Shown piece after piece: positions 50,162 through 60,055 of a stretch of 64,000 nucleotides of DNA; the first letter of the stretch is position 1; the number at the start of each line of letters is the position of its first letter. Location: positions 699,765 through 763,764 of the forward strand of contig CAJIZI010000001.1 in assembly GCA_905181885.1 (NCBI GenBank), given 5' to 3'. The position numbers were made by a program, and so were the translations under genes. Under the pieces are notes generated by a model, which was given only the letters and a program-made list of their open reading frames with translations, did not search any database and was not told the origin of the DNA. Origin of the DNA: an uncultured Gammaproteobacteria bacterium. GTDB taxonomy: Bacteria > Pseudomonadota > Gammaproteobacteria > Nitrosococcales > Methylophagaceae.

Positions 50162-50781
50162 TAGATAATAAACAGATTGCAATTGCGTTGACTGGTGCAT
50201 CAGGTGCTGTTTATAGCCAGCGACTACTAGAGATAACACTAGGCCAAGGCTTTACTGTTCACTTGATGGTATCTGCAGCTGCAAGGATCTTATTTTCTGA
50301 TGAATTGGGTTGGAAATTACCTTCCAGAGCTAGTGATGTACACAAATTTATAGTAGGTGAATTTAGGTGTGATCCTGAGCAGATTAAAGTCTATGGTGAG
50401 CAACAGTGGAGCTCACCATTGGCAAGTGGCTCGCACTCGGTCGGAGTCATGATTGTTTGCCCTTGCACTATGGGGACGCTCTCTTCTATTGCCTGCGGTA
50501 GCAGCGACAACCTCATCAATCGGGCAGCTGATGTCATGATAAAAGAAAACAGGCAGCTTATTATTGTGCCGAGAGAAACGCCTTTTTCGGCGATTCATCT
50601 TGAGAATATGCTGAAACTGGCGCGATTAGGCGTCTGTATTTTGCCTCCAAACCCAGGGTTTTACTTTAAACCAACGCAGTTAAGCGAAATTGTCGACTTT
50701 GTCGTTGCGAAAATATTAGATCAAGCCGGCATTGAGCATAATATTGCACCGCGCTGGGGAGAAGAATCAGTTTCAAACTAG
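50158..50781 (+). CDS. ubiX: Flavin prenyltransferase UbiX
   Basis: UbiX makes the prenylated FMN cofactor needed by the UbiD decarboxylase in ubiquinone synthesis. The 207-residue flavoprotein starts [19 protein letters not shown] and has [50 protein letters not shown] (motif VPRETPFS) and the C-terminal PGFYFKP. The ATG at 50158 overlaps the mpl stop (ATGA). mpl-ubiX is a recurrent pair in Pseudomonas-like genomes. Confidence 0.94.
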   Translation: MIDNKQIAIALTGASGAVYSQRLLEITLGQGFTVHLMVSAAARILFSDELGWKLPSRASDVHKFIVGEFRCDPEQIKVYGEQQWSSPLASGSHSVGVMIVCPCTMGTLSSIACGSSDNLINRAADVMIKENRQLIIVPRETPFSAIHLENMLKLARLGVCILPPNPGFYFKPTQLSEIVDFVVAKILDQAGIEHNIAPRWGEESVSN

Positions 50782-50824
50782 GCTTAAGTATCATCAAAAC
50801 ATTACAATGGGTCGGAAACCGGAT

Positions 50825-52495
50825 ATGTCAGATATAGAAATTGCACAACAAGCCGTGATAACGGATATTACGACATTAGCAGAAAAAAAATTAGGATTAA
50901 AACCTGATAAATTAGAGAGCTATGGTCGTTATAAAGCCAAGGTGGCACTAGATGTTTTAGATGATCTATCTGCACAACCCGACGGAAAGTTGATTTTAGT
51001 TACGGCTATTAGCCCAACCCCCGCCGGCGAGGGTAAAACCACCACAACTATTGGCCTCAGCGATGCATTGAATCGTATTGGGAAAAAGTCGATAGTGTGT
51101 ATTCGAGAGCCTGCAATGGGCCCATGCTTTGGAATGAAAGGAGGGGCTGCTGGAGGTGGTTATGCTCAGGTAATTCCGATGGAAGATATTAATTTACATT
51201 TCACCGGCGATTTACATGCAATCAGTGCAGCCCACAATTTACTCTCAGCAATGATCGATAATCATATCCATCATGGGAACACATTGGATCTAGATGTCAG
51301 ACGCATTACCTGGGGGCGTGTCATTGACATGAATGATCGCTCATTGAGAGATATTACGGTGGGTTTGGGTGGAAATTCTAATGGTTTCCCACGTCAAGAT
51401 GGTTTTGATATTGTGGTTGCGTCTGAAGTTATGGCAATTTTGTGCTTATCTAATTCCCTGAGTGAATTAAAAAAGAAGATTAGTAATATTTTGATTGGTT
51501 ATTCTCGCGATGGTACTGCTCGTTTTGCCGAAGACTTGGATGCTCATGGCGCGATGGCAGCGTTATTAAAGGATGCTATAAAGCCAAATCTAGTACAAAC
51601 ATTAGAAAATAATCCTGCCTTTGTTCATGGTGGGCCATTTGCCAACATTGCTCACGGTTGTAATTCAGTGATTGCCACTAAAATGGCCTTAAAGTTGAGT
51701 GATTATGTGGTGACAGAAGCCGGGTTTGGTGCAGACCTTGGGGCAGAGAAATTTATTAATATTAAATGCCGAAAATCTGGTTTAAAACCGGATATGGCTA
51801 TTATTGTTGCAACAGTGAAAGCCCTGAAATACCACGGTGGTGTTGATGCAGCAGACTTGGCTAAGGAAAATATCAAAGCTTTAGAAAAAGGCATGGCGAA
51901 CCTAGAGCGTCACCTCGATAATTTACAACAGCACTTTGGTTTACGCTGTATTGTTGGCATCAATCATTTCTCTCAGGATACGGATGATGAATTAATGCTG
52001 ATTAAAAATGCCGTTGAGGCTTTAGGAGCTGAAGCCGTTATTGCTAGACATTGGGCCAATGGTGGCGAGGGGGCAGAGGAGTTAGCGCACCGAGTTGTCT
52101 CTATGCTTGATGAGGATAATGATAGCTTTCATTATCTTTATGAAAATAATGAGTCATTGTGGGAGAAAATCACTACCGTTGCTACTAAAATTTATCAAGC
52201 TGGTGAGGTGGTTGCGGATAAAAGGGTCCACGATAAATTAGCCGCTTTTAGCGAAACTCATAGTCACATTCCTGTCTGTATGGCCAAAACACCCTACTCT
52301 TTTAGTAGCGATCCAAACCAGCGTGGTGCGGTGTCAAACCACACTATGACTATTCGAGATGTTCGCTTATCTAGAGGCGCAGAGTTCCTTGTGGTTTTCT
52401 GTGGAGATATCATGACGATGCCGGGTTTACCTAAGCGACCCGCAAGTGAACGTATAGACATTGATGATGATGGAGTGGTCAGTGGCTTGTTTTAA
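50825..52495 (+). CDS. fhs: Formate-tetrahydrofolate ligase
   Basis: Fhs activates formate with ATP to 10-formyl-tetrahydrofolate. The 556-residue enzyme has the P-loop [40 protein letters not shown] (motif [14 protein letters not shown]), [12 protein letters not shown] and the C-terminal [14 protein letters not shown]. Length is normal. The ATG at 50825 (SDIEIAQQ) is preferred to upstream starts. The enzyme suits C1 or formate metabolism, but its presence alone does not prove methylotrophy. It has an eight-A run in the N-terminal coding part. Confidence 0.96.
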   Translation: MSDIEIAQQAVITDITTLAEKKLGLKPDKLESYGRYKAKVALDVLDDLSAQPDGKLILVTAISPTPAGEGKTTTTIGLSDALNRIGKKSIVCIREPAMGPCFGMKGGAAGGGYAQVIPMEDINLHFTGDLHAISAAHNLLSAMIDNHIHHGNTLDLDVRRITWGRVIDMNDRSLRDITVGLGGNSNGFPRQDGFDIVVASEVMAILCLSNSLSELKKKISNILIGYSRDGTARFAEDLDAHGAMAALLKDAIKPNLVQTLENNPAFVHGGPFANIAHGCNSVIATKMALKLSDYVVTEAGFGADLGAEKFINIKCRKSGLKPDMAIIVATVKALKYHGGVDAADLAKENIKALEKGMANLERHLDNLQQHFGLRCIVGINHFSQDTDDELMLIKNAVEALGAEAVIARHWANGGEGAEELAHRVVSMLDEDNDSFHYLYENNESLWEKITTVATKIYQAGEVVADKRVHDKLAAFSETHSHIPVCMAKTPYSFSSDPNQRGAVSNHTMTIRDVRLSRGAEFLVVFCGDIMTMPGLPKRPASERIDIDDDGVVSGLF

Positions 52496-52562
52496 TCCTT
52501 TACCTTCCATAGCAGATTAGGCTACTCTTAGCCGTTAATTTAATTAATTAAGGGGTTACGCT

Positions 52563-53333
52563 GTGTTTAAATACGCCGCCGATCGTCTGCCTGTTGCAAT
52601 TATTCTTTTGTTCAGCGTGGTCGATTTCAGTTTATATTTCCTAGTTGAGAATGTGTGGCTATTAGCGCTATTTTGGATAGTGATGATAGTACCCAAGGGT
52701 AAAATTTGTGGGTGGAACCATCACCACCAACACACTCTTACGTTTAAACAACGTGGGTTAAATCGAATATTAGAATTTTTCTATGCACTGCACACAGGGG
52801 TTACCACTAACCTATGGATGCTGCATCACGTGTTGGGTCATCATCCAAACTTTATGGATCAAACCAAAGATGAAAGTCGGTGGACGACTGATGCTGGTGA
52901 GAAAATGGGCGAACTTGAATACACCTTCAGCGTAGCAAAGACGGCCTATTCCCGAGGTTATGAAGTCGGTAAGCGCTACCCTAAGCTGCAACAGATATAC
53001 GTGCTGTACACAACAATCACATTTTTTGCCGTTGCAGTGTTAGCCTATTTTAACCCAATAGCTACGCTGTTTCTTTTCATCTTACCAATGATTGGGGGGT
53101 TATTACTCACAGCCTGGGCAACGTATGATCATCATGCGGGCTTGAGTACCGAGAATGAGTTTGAGGCTTCAAGAAACAACCTTAACCGGTTTTTTAATAT
53201 CACAACAGGTAATCTGGGCTACCATACTGCACACCACCATGAGCAAGGAGTGCATTGGTCGTTGTTACCTGAGCTTCATGAAAAAATAAAACATAAAATA
53301 CCGCCACATTTAATCTACTATGCAGCATTATAG
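52563..53333 (+). CDS. Fatty acid desaturase-like membrane protein
   Basis: A 256-residue membrane protein with about four helices and three histidine-rich boxes: WNHHHQH, the HHVLGHHP pair, and YHTAHHHEQGVHW. This is the di-iron pattern of the fatty acid desaturase/hydroxylase superfamily. The substrate and position of oxidation are unknown. It begins with GTG. It is not near fatty acid genes, and the box spacing suggests a desaturase- or hydroxylase-like enzyme rather than an alkane hydroxylase. Confidence 0.8.
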   Translation: MFKYAADRLPVAIILLFSVVDFSLYFLVENVWLLALFWIVMIVPKGKICGWNHHHQHTLTFKQRGLNRILEFFYALHTGVTTNLWMLHHVLGHHPNFMDQTKDESRWTTDAGEKMGELEYTFSVAKTAYSRGYEVGKRYPKLQQIYVLYTTITFFAVAVLAYFNPIATLFLFILPMIGGLLLTAWATYDHHAGLSTENEFEASRNNLNRFFNITTGNLGYHTAHHHEQGVHWSLLPELHEKIKHKIPPHLIYYAAL

Positions 53334-53584
53334 TCTCGCTAATAAAAAATATGAGTACAAATAGAGATGGAAAGTCGCATAAGATATTACGAAACAACCA
53401 GAAATCGAGCATGGTCGCATGGGCCATATCAGAACGAAGCAGTTAAATTGAATTCACTGTTCGAAAACTGTTTGAATCTAGTCAGAGCTGGTTATTGATT
53501 CTCTTAGTAATAGTGAGGTTTAAATGAAGCAATGCTTGAGAAGTTTTTTTTCGCCTATTTTAAGTGTTTTTGAAAAGGGTAGTG

Positions 53585-53803
53585 ATGTCGTATGCGTATA
53601 AGCCACTTAATAGAAAAATTCTCATTTTTATGGGTTCTGTTTTTTCTGGATTAACGGTTTTAGTTTTAAATTTTATCCCAGAGGGGATCGGTATTAGTTT
53701 TTTGATACCCGTCTTTGTATTTGGCTTGTTAGCCTCAGTTACTCTAGTTGTGGGTATCTTGGGCAATGAGCGCGCAGTGAGTAAAATTTGGGGTGACCGT
53801 TAA
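53585..53803 (+). CDS. Small two-helix membrane protein, unknown
   Basis: A 72-residue product that I do not recognise. It has a basic N-terminus (SYAYKPLNRK) and two hydrophobic helices (ILIFMGSVFSGLTVLVLNF and ISFLIPVFVFGLLASVTLVVGIL), then a short tail. An AAAAGGG site precedes the ATG. It lies between the desaturase-like gene and convergent djlA. Function unknown; coding status is moderately supported by the ribosome site and helices. Confidence 0.55.
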   Translation: MSYAYKPLNRKILIFMGSVFSGLTVLVLNFIPEGIGISFLIPVFVFGLLASVTLVVGILGNERAVSKIWGDR

Positions 53804-53804
53804 T

Positions 53805-54584
53805 TTAAGACTTGTCTCGATGTTTCTTAATTAAATCATAGGCGACTTGTATTTCTTGAGCTTGCTCCGTGGCAACTTTTATCATATCTTCCGGTATGCC
53901 CTGACCAATTAATTTATCGGGATGATACTGGCTCATGAGTTTTCTGTATGCGCGTTTAATTTCTTGATCTGTTTGTTCGGCTGTCACGCCTATTGCTTTA
54001 TATGCACCCTCTATGGAAGAAGCTGAAACTGGACTATCCTGACCAAAGTGTGATTGATTTAGTACCATATCAAGCATTTGTCTAAATTCAGAATCGCTAT
54101 AACCTAAACGATTAGCAACTTGTTTTAGAAAAACTTCTTCTTGTGAATCAACTTGACCATCTGCGGCGGCCATGACGATTAAGTACATCAATAGCACTTG
54201 TTTTAAATGCAATGTTTTCCCACAATTTTCCATGAAATTGTTTAGGGTGGCATCAATGTGAAAGTTAGTGTCGGAACCTAATTTAAACTGGCTTATCGCT
54301 TCTTGTCTATTTTCAGCCGACATACCCATTTTTTGGATAAAATCTTCAACATGGTTAACTTCATCCTTGGATATATGTCCATCGACTTTGGCTAATTTTC
54401 CCATCAGAAGGAAAGTGGTTTCAAGGAAAACTAGTTTTCGCTGACCAGTTGCTAGTGGATTGATGGCACCGAGGCCAAGCTCTTTGGCACGATCTATACC
54501 GCCACCAATGAAGTAACCAAAGAAAGTGAGTATAAAACTTCCAGTGAAATAATAAGTTGCAAAAGCAATAATATATTTAAACAC
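53805..54584 (-). CDS. djlA: DnaJ-domain co-chaperone DjlA
   Basis: DjlA is a membrane-anchored DnaJ protein that recruits DnaK. The 259-residue product has an N-terminal membrane helix (AFATYYFTGSFILTFFGYFIGG), a TerB-like central domain (LLMGKLAKVDGHISKDE and AAADGQVDSQEE) and a C-terminal J domain (YKAIGVTAEQTDQEIKRAYRKL; YHPDK is the HPD motif). It is read leftward, just after ubiB. Confidence 0.93.
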   Translation of the reverse strand: MFKYIIAFATYYFTGSFILTFFGYFIGGGIDRAKELGLGAINPLATGQRKLVFLETTFLLMGKLAKVDGHISKDEVNHVEDFIQKMGMSAENRQEAISQFKLGSDTNFHIDATLNNFMENCGKTLHLKQVLLMYLIVMAAADGQVDSQEEVFLKQVANRLGYSDSEFRQMLDMVLNQSHFGQDSPVSASSIEGAYKAIGVTAEQTDQEIKRAYRKLMSQYHPDKLIGQGIPEDMIKVATEQAQEIQVAYDLIKKHRDKS

Positions 54585-54613
54585 GATAGGCCTTGATCAA
54601 ATTAAGTGATGGT

Positions 54614-56278
54614 TTAGTGCTTTTTAAAGCTGGATAACAATAATAGAAGACCTGAAAGCCCTAATAGGTAACTGAGAAGAGGAATTTCAGCGAACATTGT
54701 GGCTTCACCGCCATCGAGGGCTTTGATAATTGCTGCAGCAATGATAAATGCTGCACCACTGATCGTCATCGTAGTGCGTTGGCTTGACGTTCTAATCTCT
54801 TGTTGTATCTTCTCAAGATCTTTAGAAGACAGCTGCATTTTGAGTTTGCCTCCCTGAACTTGCTGGCCAATATCTTGAATTAGTCGGGGAAGTGTCGGAA
54901 GTGTATGTAGCCAATTTGGGGCTTCTTGTTGTAAGGTTTTGAATGCGGCTTGTGGACTCGCCTTTTCCTTCATCCATTGCTCAAGAATTGGTTTTGCAGT
55001 TTGCCAGAGGTCCAAATCTGGATATAGCTGACGGCCTAAGCCTTCAATATTTAATAAGGTTTTTTGCAATAAGACCAATTGAGGCTGCACTTCCATATTA
55101 AAGCGGCGTGCTGTTTGAAAAAGACGTAATAGCAATTGTCCGAACGAAATCTCTTTCAAAGGTTTTGCAAAGATGGGTTCGCATACACTTCGAATAGCGG
55201 CTTCAAATTCATCAAGGCGTGTTCCCGCAGGTACCCAGCCCGATTGGATGTGTAATTCAGCGACACGGCGATAATCATGATTAAAAAAAGCTAAAAAATT
55301 ATCAGCTAAGTAGCGCTGGTCGTCAGGAGCTAAAGTGCCCATAATGCCAAAATCGATTGCAATATATTTAGGGTTATCTGGATCGGTCGCATCAACCATA
55401 ATGTTACCGGGATGCATATCAGCATGAAAAAAACTATGTTTAAATATTTGGGTAAAAAAGATTTCAACGCCAATTTCTGCTAGTCGGGCTAAGTTGACAT
55501 TCTTAGCCTTTAGGGCCTCAATATCACCAATTGGAATACCGTAAACCCGTTCTTGAACCAGCAACTTACTTTTGGTTAAGGACCAGTTAATATCAGGAAT
55601 ATATAGAATATCAGTATCTTCGAAATTGCGTTTTAGCTGAGATGCGGACGATGCTTCACGCAGCATATCGAGTTCATCTAAAAGGTTCTTTTCGAGTTCA
55701 GCTACGACCTCTGTGGGCCTGAGACGTTTGCCTTCTGACCAAAAGCGTTCAGCAAGAGCTGCGATGGTATAGAGTAAACCTACATCATGTCTAATAGTGT
55801 TTTCAATGTTAGGCCTAACCAATTTTAGGATAACTTCAGATCCATCGATTAATTGTCCAGCATGGACTTGTGCAATGGAGGCCGAGGCTAAAGGGTGTTC
55901 ATCAATATGAGAAAAAAATTGGCTTATATTTTCCTCACCATAAGCTTCTTTGATTAAAGCTAGGGCTTTAGCGTTACTAAAGGGTGCTACCTGATCTTGT
56001 AACTTAGCCAGAGAATCAGCAATATCATCTGGTAATAAGTCTCGGCGAGTTGACAGTAATTGTCCAAACTTAACAAAGATAGGGCCAAGTTCTTCCAATG
56101 CTAAACGAAGTCGTTCACCACGAGGTACTTTGTTGCTATGAGTGAGGCGATAGGGTGATAAATAACTAAGGTATCGCAGTGGCCTTATCAAATGAGTCGT
56201 TTGAATTATGTCATCTAAACGATGCTTAGATAACACATGATTAATTTGAATAAGCCTGAAGACTTGGCGTATTTTCAT
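54614..56278 (-). CDS. ubiB: Ubiquinone biosynthesis kinase-like protein UbiB
   Basis: UbiB is an atypical ADCK-family kinase/ATPase required for ubiquinone synthesis at the membrane. The 554-residue protein has the KxGQ-type motif FVKFGQLLSTRRDLLPD, ASIAQVHAG, the catalytic HADMHPGNIMVD and AIDFGIMG, and two C-terminal membrane helices. It overlaps ubiJ by four bases, as the third gene of ubiE-ubiJ-ubiB. Confidence 0.96.
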   Translation of the reverse strand: MKIRQVFRLIQINHVLSKHRLDDIIQTTHLIRPLRYLSYLSPYRLTHSNKVPRGERLRLALEELGPIFVKFGQLLSTRRDLLPDDIADSLAKLQDQVAPFSNAKALALIKEAYGEENISQFFSHIDEHPLASASIAQVHAGQLIDGSEVILKLVRPNIENTIRHDVGLLYTIAALAERFWSEGKRLRPTEVVAELEKNLLDELDMLREASSASQLKRNFEDTDILYIPDINWSLTKSKLLVQERVYGIPIGDIEALKAKNVNLARLAEIGVEIFFTQIFKHSFFHADMHPGNIMVDATDPDNPKYIAIDFGIMGTLAPDDQRYLADNFLAFFNHDYRRVAELHIQSGWVPAGTRLDEFEAAIRSVCEPIFAKPLKEISFGQLLLRLFQTARRFNMEVQPQLVLLQKTLLNIEGLGRQLYPDLDLWQTAKPILEQWMKEKASPQAAFKTLQQEAPNWLHTLPTLPRLIQDIGQQVQGGKLKMQLSSKDLEKIQQEIRTSSQRTTMTISGAAFIIAAAIIKALDGGEATMFAEIPLLSYLLGLSGLLLLLSSFKKH

Positions 56279-56869
56279 GGTTTTTTACCGGACAATCGAT
56301 TAATGCGAGCGGTTAACCTGTCAGTATCAGCCCGCAAGGTGTCGATATCAGAGAGGTACTCTTTGATCTGGGATTGATCGGGTAAAATCTGTGACTCTTC
56401 ACGTAAGTATTCTGCGACATTCAATTGTACTGATTGGTGACTATTTTTTACCCAGTTATTGAGTTGGCGAATACTATGTGCAAGCGGGTATGCAAGGGTA
56501 TCACCGGTGACTCGGGCTAATTGCTGTTCCCAATCAAAATCAAAGCCTTCTACTAAGTCACGCAATTGTTTTGCAAACTGTACATCCCCATGAATTTCAA
56601 TATCAGCTGAAAACAAACTGTCGGGGTCGCTGCCTAGCTTTATAAGTGTCAACGCCTGACCAGTAATGGTCAAGTCTGCTGGCTGCTCCTGAGTTGGGGT
56701 TAACTTTAGCTGTTCTTGTTGAACCAAGACAAAAATAGTTTTATTAAGATCACTGATTTCAATCGCAATGCTTCGTTGAGAAAAAGCTGCGAACTTAGCC
56801 TGCGTTTCTGTGATCTTGAGCCAAAGCAGCATTGATTGCTAATTCAAACGGTTTAAATAAATTAGTCAT
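56275..56869 (-). pseudogene. ubiJ: Ubiquinone biosynthesis accessory factor UbiJ, frameshifted
   Basis: UbiJ is an SCP2-domain factor that organises late ubiquinone steps. The long frame (56832-56275, 185 residues) has FAAFSQRSIAIEI, DLTITGQALTLIKLG, IHGDVQFAKQLRDL, and a coiled C-terminus. The true start is probably ATG at 56869, three bases after the ubiE stop, coding MTNLFKPFELAINAALAQD in another frame. That matches the family N-terminus. Removal of one base at about 56808-56814 joins AQD-PETQAKF and gives about 197 residues. As read, that start would stop after 24 codons, so either an internal ATG is used or the sequence has an error. Confidence 0.82.
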
Positions 56870-56872
56870 TGT

Positions 56873-57619
56873 TTAAAACTTATAACCGCGGTGCAATGCG
56901 ACAATGCCAGCAGTCATATTATGATAATCACAGCGTTCAAAACCAGCATCAGTCATCATTTTTTTGAGTGATGCTTGGTCAGGATGCATACGTATGGACT
57001 CAGCCAAGTAACGATAGCTTTCTTCATCATTTGACACAACACTTCCAATTTTTGGCAATAACTTAAAGGAATATAAATCGTAAATAGGGGCTAACCAATC
57101 TGCAGGTTTGGAAAATTCTAGCACGAGCAATTGGCCGCCAGGTCTGAGTACTCGGTACATGGAGCGAAGAGCAGCATCTTTATCCGTGACATTTCGTAAG
57201 CCAAAAGCGATAGTAATACAGTCAAAACTATCATCAGGAAAAGGTAGTGACTCTGCATTTGCTTGAACGTATTCGATATTGCCAACGGCACCTTCATCTG
57301 TTAATCGGTCACGGCCAACATTAAGCATGCTAGCATTGATATCAGCTAATACCACTTGACCAGAACTCCCGACCATTCTAGAAAACTTCAATGCCAAGTC
57401 ACCGGTACCCCCTGCAATATCGAGCACTTTAGCGCCGGGGCGGACATTGCTAGCTTGAAGAGTGAAGCGTTTCCACAAACGATGGACACCCATAGACATT
57501 AGATCATTCATTACATCATATTTACTGGCAACAGAATGAAAAACACCTGCGACATGTTGCTCTTTCTCTTTGACAGGGACTTCTTTATAACCAAAATGCG
57601 TAGTTTGCTTTTTATCCAA
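56873..57619 (-). CDS. ubiE: Ubiquinone/menaquinone C-methyltransferase UbiE
   Basis: UbiE methylates demethoxyubiquinol-type (and menaquinone) precursors on carbon. The 248-residue SAM-dependent protein has [28 protein letters not shown] for SAM binding, [13 protein letters not shown] and the C-terminal [16 protein letters not shown]. The start is TTG at 57619: an AAGGA lies seven bases upstream, and the protein then matches E. coli UbiE from the second residue. Longer starts to 57727 run inside the DUF971 gene and are unlikely. Confidence 0.95.
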   Translation of the reverse strand: MDKKQTTHFGYKEVPVKEKEQHVAGVFHSVASKYDVMNDLMSMGVHRLWKRFTLQASNVRPGAKVLDIAGGTGDLALKFSRMVGSSGQVVLADINASMLNVGRDRLTDEGAVGNIEYVQANAESLPFPDDSFDCITIAFGLRNVTDKDAALRSMYRVLRPGGQLLVLEFSKPADWLAPIYDLYSFKLLPKIGSVVSNDEESYRYLAESIRMHPDQASLKKMMTDAGFERCDYHNMTAGIVALHRGYKF

Positions 57620-57990
57620 AATGATGTCCTTATTAGTTGCCGATGATAACCGGCTTTTGCTAAACGGTCGAGATAGTGTTGCCAGCGCGGGACTTGCTCT
57701 GTTGAAAGGACACGCAAATAGTCCCATGTAAATAAACCACTATCATGCCCATCATCGAAGTAAATTTTAATTGCATAGTGGCCTATAGGCTCAAGTTGCG
57801 TAATTCCAACTTTCTCTTTGTTTATTTGTAAAACTTCTTGCCCAGGACCATGGCCTTGAACCTCTGCAGAAGGTGAGGAGACTCGTAAATACTCTGCAGG
57901 TAAAGTATATGAATCATCAGCATAAACCAATTCGAGTGATTTAGACTGTTGATGCAAAATGATATTATTAGGTGGGGACCCATTGGACAT
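57511..57990 (-). CDS. DUF971 (GBBH-like) family protein
   Basis: A DUF971 protein related to the N-terminal domain of gamma-butyrobetaine hydroxylase; its function is unknown. The core is residues 1-117 ([46 protein letters not shown]). The open frame then runs 42 more residues, overlapping ubiE by 109 bases. In the neighbouring frame a tandem TAATAA occurs at 57635-57630, right after the core, so a one-base shift near the end is possible. The usual upstream hslVU is absent. Confidence 0.8.
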   Translation of the reverse strand: MSNGSPPNNIILHQQSKSLELVYADDSYTLPAEYLRVSSPSAEVQGHGPGQEVLQINKEKVGITQLEPIGHYAIKIYFDDGHDSGLFTWDYLRVLSTEQVPRWQHYLDRLAKAGYHRQLIRTSFWIKSKLRILVIKKSLSKRKSNMSQVFFILLPVNMM

Positions 57991-58469
57991 GAAGTGAATT
58001 TAACCTTGTATTAATCATAAAAATTAGAGTAAAAAGCTTTTGTATGAAGAAAGTAAACAATTGTGCTGCTCGCAGTTAGGATTAGTAGTTATTTTACGCT
58101 AATGTTGTATATAAGCATTCTATCGTGCGGAAAGTTTGTACTTTAAACAACTCCTAGTCTATTAGTATTACCCCCTGAATCATAATCACCAAAGCTAAAT
58201 GAGTTATTTAAACGAATTTATAGGCTTGGCCATGCTGACGGTATGGAGCGATAATATTATCTTTATAGTTTTTCATTGCATAAACTTTTACACAACTTTT
58301 TATAGTAAATAATGTAGACAAGATAGTATACTATGCGCTGTTTATGTACGCAGTGATTATTGAAAAAACCCATTGCTAGTCATGAATGAGGCTGGCAATC
58401 AGATTTGTTTTGGTTATTGTTTAATGGTTGACAGCGGACACTATTTTCCGAATAATGTCCTGTTTTCGT
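57991..58469. other. Intergenic region upstream of the tRNA-tuf operon
   Basis: About 480 AT-rich bases separate divergent DUF971 from the tRNA genes. I see no gene. The right end holds a strong promoter for the tRNAs (58428-58456). A weaker TTTACA-N17-TAATGT pair lies near 58290-58320. Confidence 0.6.
58428..58456 (+). promoter_or_regulatory. Sigma-70 promoter for tRNA-tuf operon
   Basis: The -35 box is a perfect TTGACA (58428-58433); after exactly 17 bases comes AATAAT (58451-58456), one mismatch from TATAAT. Transcription would start near 58463, a few bases before tRNA-Tyr. Expected for a highly expressed stable-RNA operon. Seen directly; activity not measured. Confidence 0.85.
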
Positions 58470-58554
58470 GGAGGGGTTCCCGAGTGGCCAAAGGGATCAG
58501 ACTGTAAATCTGACGGCTCAGCCTTCGGAGGTTCGAATCCTCCTCCCTCCACCA
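58470..58554 (+). tRNA. tRNA-Tyr (GTA)
   Basis: An 85-base class II tRNA with a 7-bp acceptor (GGAGGGG with TCCCTCC, one G-U), long variable arm, T-loop GTTCGAATC, anticodon GTA (58504-58506), discriminator A and encoded CCA. First tRNA of the tyr-gly-thr-tuf group, as in E. coli upstream of tufB. Confidence 0.97.
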
Positions 58555-58589
58555 TGAAATTAATATAGAGGTGGTACTTAAAGTTAAAT

Positions 58590-58663
58590 GCGGGTGTAGT
58601 TCAATGGTAGAACTCCAGCCTTCCAAGCTGATCACGTGGGTTCGATTCCCATCACCCGCTCCA
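58590..58663 (+). tRNA. tRNA-Gly (TCC)
   Basis: A 74-base tRNA. Acceptor GCGGGTG pairs with the 3' side before TCCA, T-loop GTTCGATTC, anticodon TCC (58622-58624), encoded CCA. Second in the tRNA group; the E. coli equivalent is glyT. Confidence 0.97.
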
Positions 58664-58682
58664 TAATTTGTTTGGGAACAGG

Positions 58683-58758
58683 GCCCGCATAGCTCAGATG
58701 GTAGAGCGCATCCATGGTAAGGATGAGGTCATCAGTTCGATTCTGATTGTGGGCTCCA
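58683..58758 (+). tRNA. tRNA-Thr (GGT)
   Basis: A 76-base tRNA. Acceptor GCCCGCA pairs with TGTGGGC, D-loop AGCTCAGATGGTAGAGC, anticodon GGT (58716-58718), T-loop AGTTCGATTCTG, encoded CCA. It is followed by a terminator-like hairpin and then tuf. Confidence 0.97.
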
Positions 58759-58785
58759 TACTGCCTTATGTTTTTAAATTGATTT

Positions 58786-58810
58786 AGACAGGGTTTGTTC
58801 TGTCTTTTTT
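58786..58810 (+). terminator. Terminator/attenuator hairpin before tuf
   Basis: A 6-bp perfect stem AGACAG/CTGTCT with an eight-base loop and six T follows tRNA-Thr. It may end part of the tRNA transcript. A possible separate tuf promoter (TATAAA near 58819) begins just after it, though its -35 is weak. Confidence 0.6.
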
Positions 58811-58853
58811 GTTTTTGTTATAAACTGATAATACTGACGAGGAGACTCTAGTC

Positions 58854-60044
58854 ATGTCCAAAGAAAAATTTGAAAGAACGAAGCCGCATGTCAACGTAGG
58901 AACGATTGGTCACGTTGACCATGGTAAGACGACATTGACAGCAGCAATTACAAAAGTAATGGCGGAAGCTCAAGGTGGAGAATCAAAGTCATTTGCAGAT
59001 ATTGATAACGCTCCTGAAGAAAGAGAGCGCGGCATTACGATCTCAACCTCACATGTAGAGTATGAAACAGTAAATCGTCACTACGCTCACGTAGATTGTC
59101 CGGGCCATGCTGATTATGTAAAAAACATGATCACAGGTGCTGCACAAATGGACGGTGCGATACTAGTCGTTAATGCAGCAGATGGTCCAATGCCTCAAAC
59201 ACGTGAGCATATTTTGCTATCACGTCAGGTCGGTGTTCCATATATTGTAGTTTTCATGAATAAAGCTGACATGGTTGATGATGAAGAGCTCATCGAGTTA
59301 GTTGAAATGGAAATCCGCGAGTTACTAGATAAATATGAATTCCCAGGCGATGACACACCAATTATTGTTGGTAGTGCATTGAAAGCTTTGGAAGGCGACA
59401 CAAGTGATATTGGTGTTCCATCAATTCTTAAACTTGGCGAAGCTATGGATACATACTTCCCATTACCAGAGCGTGCGGTCGATGGTGCATTCTTAATGCC
59501 GATTGAAGATGTATTCTCAATTTCAGGTCGTGGCACAGTTGTTACAGGTCGTGTTGAGCGCGGTATCGTAAAAGTCGGCGAAGAGTTAGAAATCGTTGGT
59601 ATTAAAGATACTCAAAAGACAACATGTACCGGCGTTGAAATGTTCCGTAAATTGCTAGATGAAGGTCAAGCCGGTGATAACGTGGGTGTTTTACTACGCG
59701 GAACTAAGCGTGAAGATGTAGATCGTGGACAAGTATTATCACATCCAGGCACAATTAATCCGCATACTAAATTTGAAGCAGAAGTATACATTTTGTCGAA
59801 AGACGAAGGTGGACGTCATACTCCTTTCTTTAATGGTTACCGTCCTCAGTTCTACTTTAGAACTACTGACGTAACAGGTGCATGTGAATTACCGAAAGGT
59901 ATTGAAATGGTTATGCCTGGTGACAATGTAAAAATGGACGTAACCCTAATCGCACCGATCGCGATGGAAGATGGATTACGTTTTGCTATTCGTGAAGGCG
60001 GCCGCACAGTTGGTGCTGGTGTCGTTAGTAAAATCACAGAGTAG
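58854..60044 (+). CDS. tuf: Elongation factor Tu
   Basis: EF-Tu carries aminoacyl-tRNA to the ribosome with GTP. The 396-residue protein has GHVDHGKT (residues 19-26), the effector region with [26 protein letters not shown] and the C-terminal domains 2 and 3 ending [11 protein letters not shown]. Codon choice is that of a highly expressed gene. It is the tufB-type copy, between tRNA-Thr and tRNA-Trp; a second copy would be expected near rpsG-fusA elsewhere. Confidence 0.98.
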   Translation: MSKEKFERTKPHVNVGTIGHVDHGKTTLTAAITKVMAEAQGGESKSFADIDNAPEERERGITISTSHVEYETVNRHYAHVDCPGHADYVKNMITGAAQMDGAILVVNAADGPMPQTREHILLSRQVGVPYIVVFMNKADMVDDEELIELVEMEIRELLDKYEFPGDDTPIIVGSALKALEGDTSDIGVPSILKLGEAMDTYFPLPERAVDGAFLMPIEDVFSISGRGTVVTGRVERGIVKVGEELEIVGIKDTQKTTCTGVEMFRKLLDEGQAGDNVGVLLRGTKREDVDRGQVLSHPGTINPHTKFEAEVYILSKDEGGRHTPFFNGYRPQFYFRTTDVTGACELPKGIEMVMPGDNVKMDVTLIAPIAMEDGLRFAIREGGRTVGAGVVSKITE

Positions 60045-60055
60045 CTAGAATGCCT

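Noticed and set aside
53367-53498. 43-residue ORF after the desaturase-like gene
   Set aside because: No recognisable motif and overlapping alternative frames; too weak to call.
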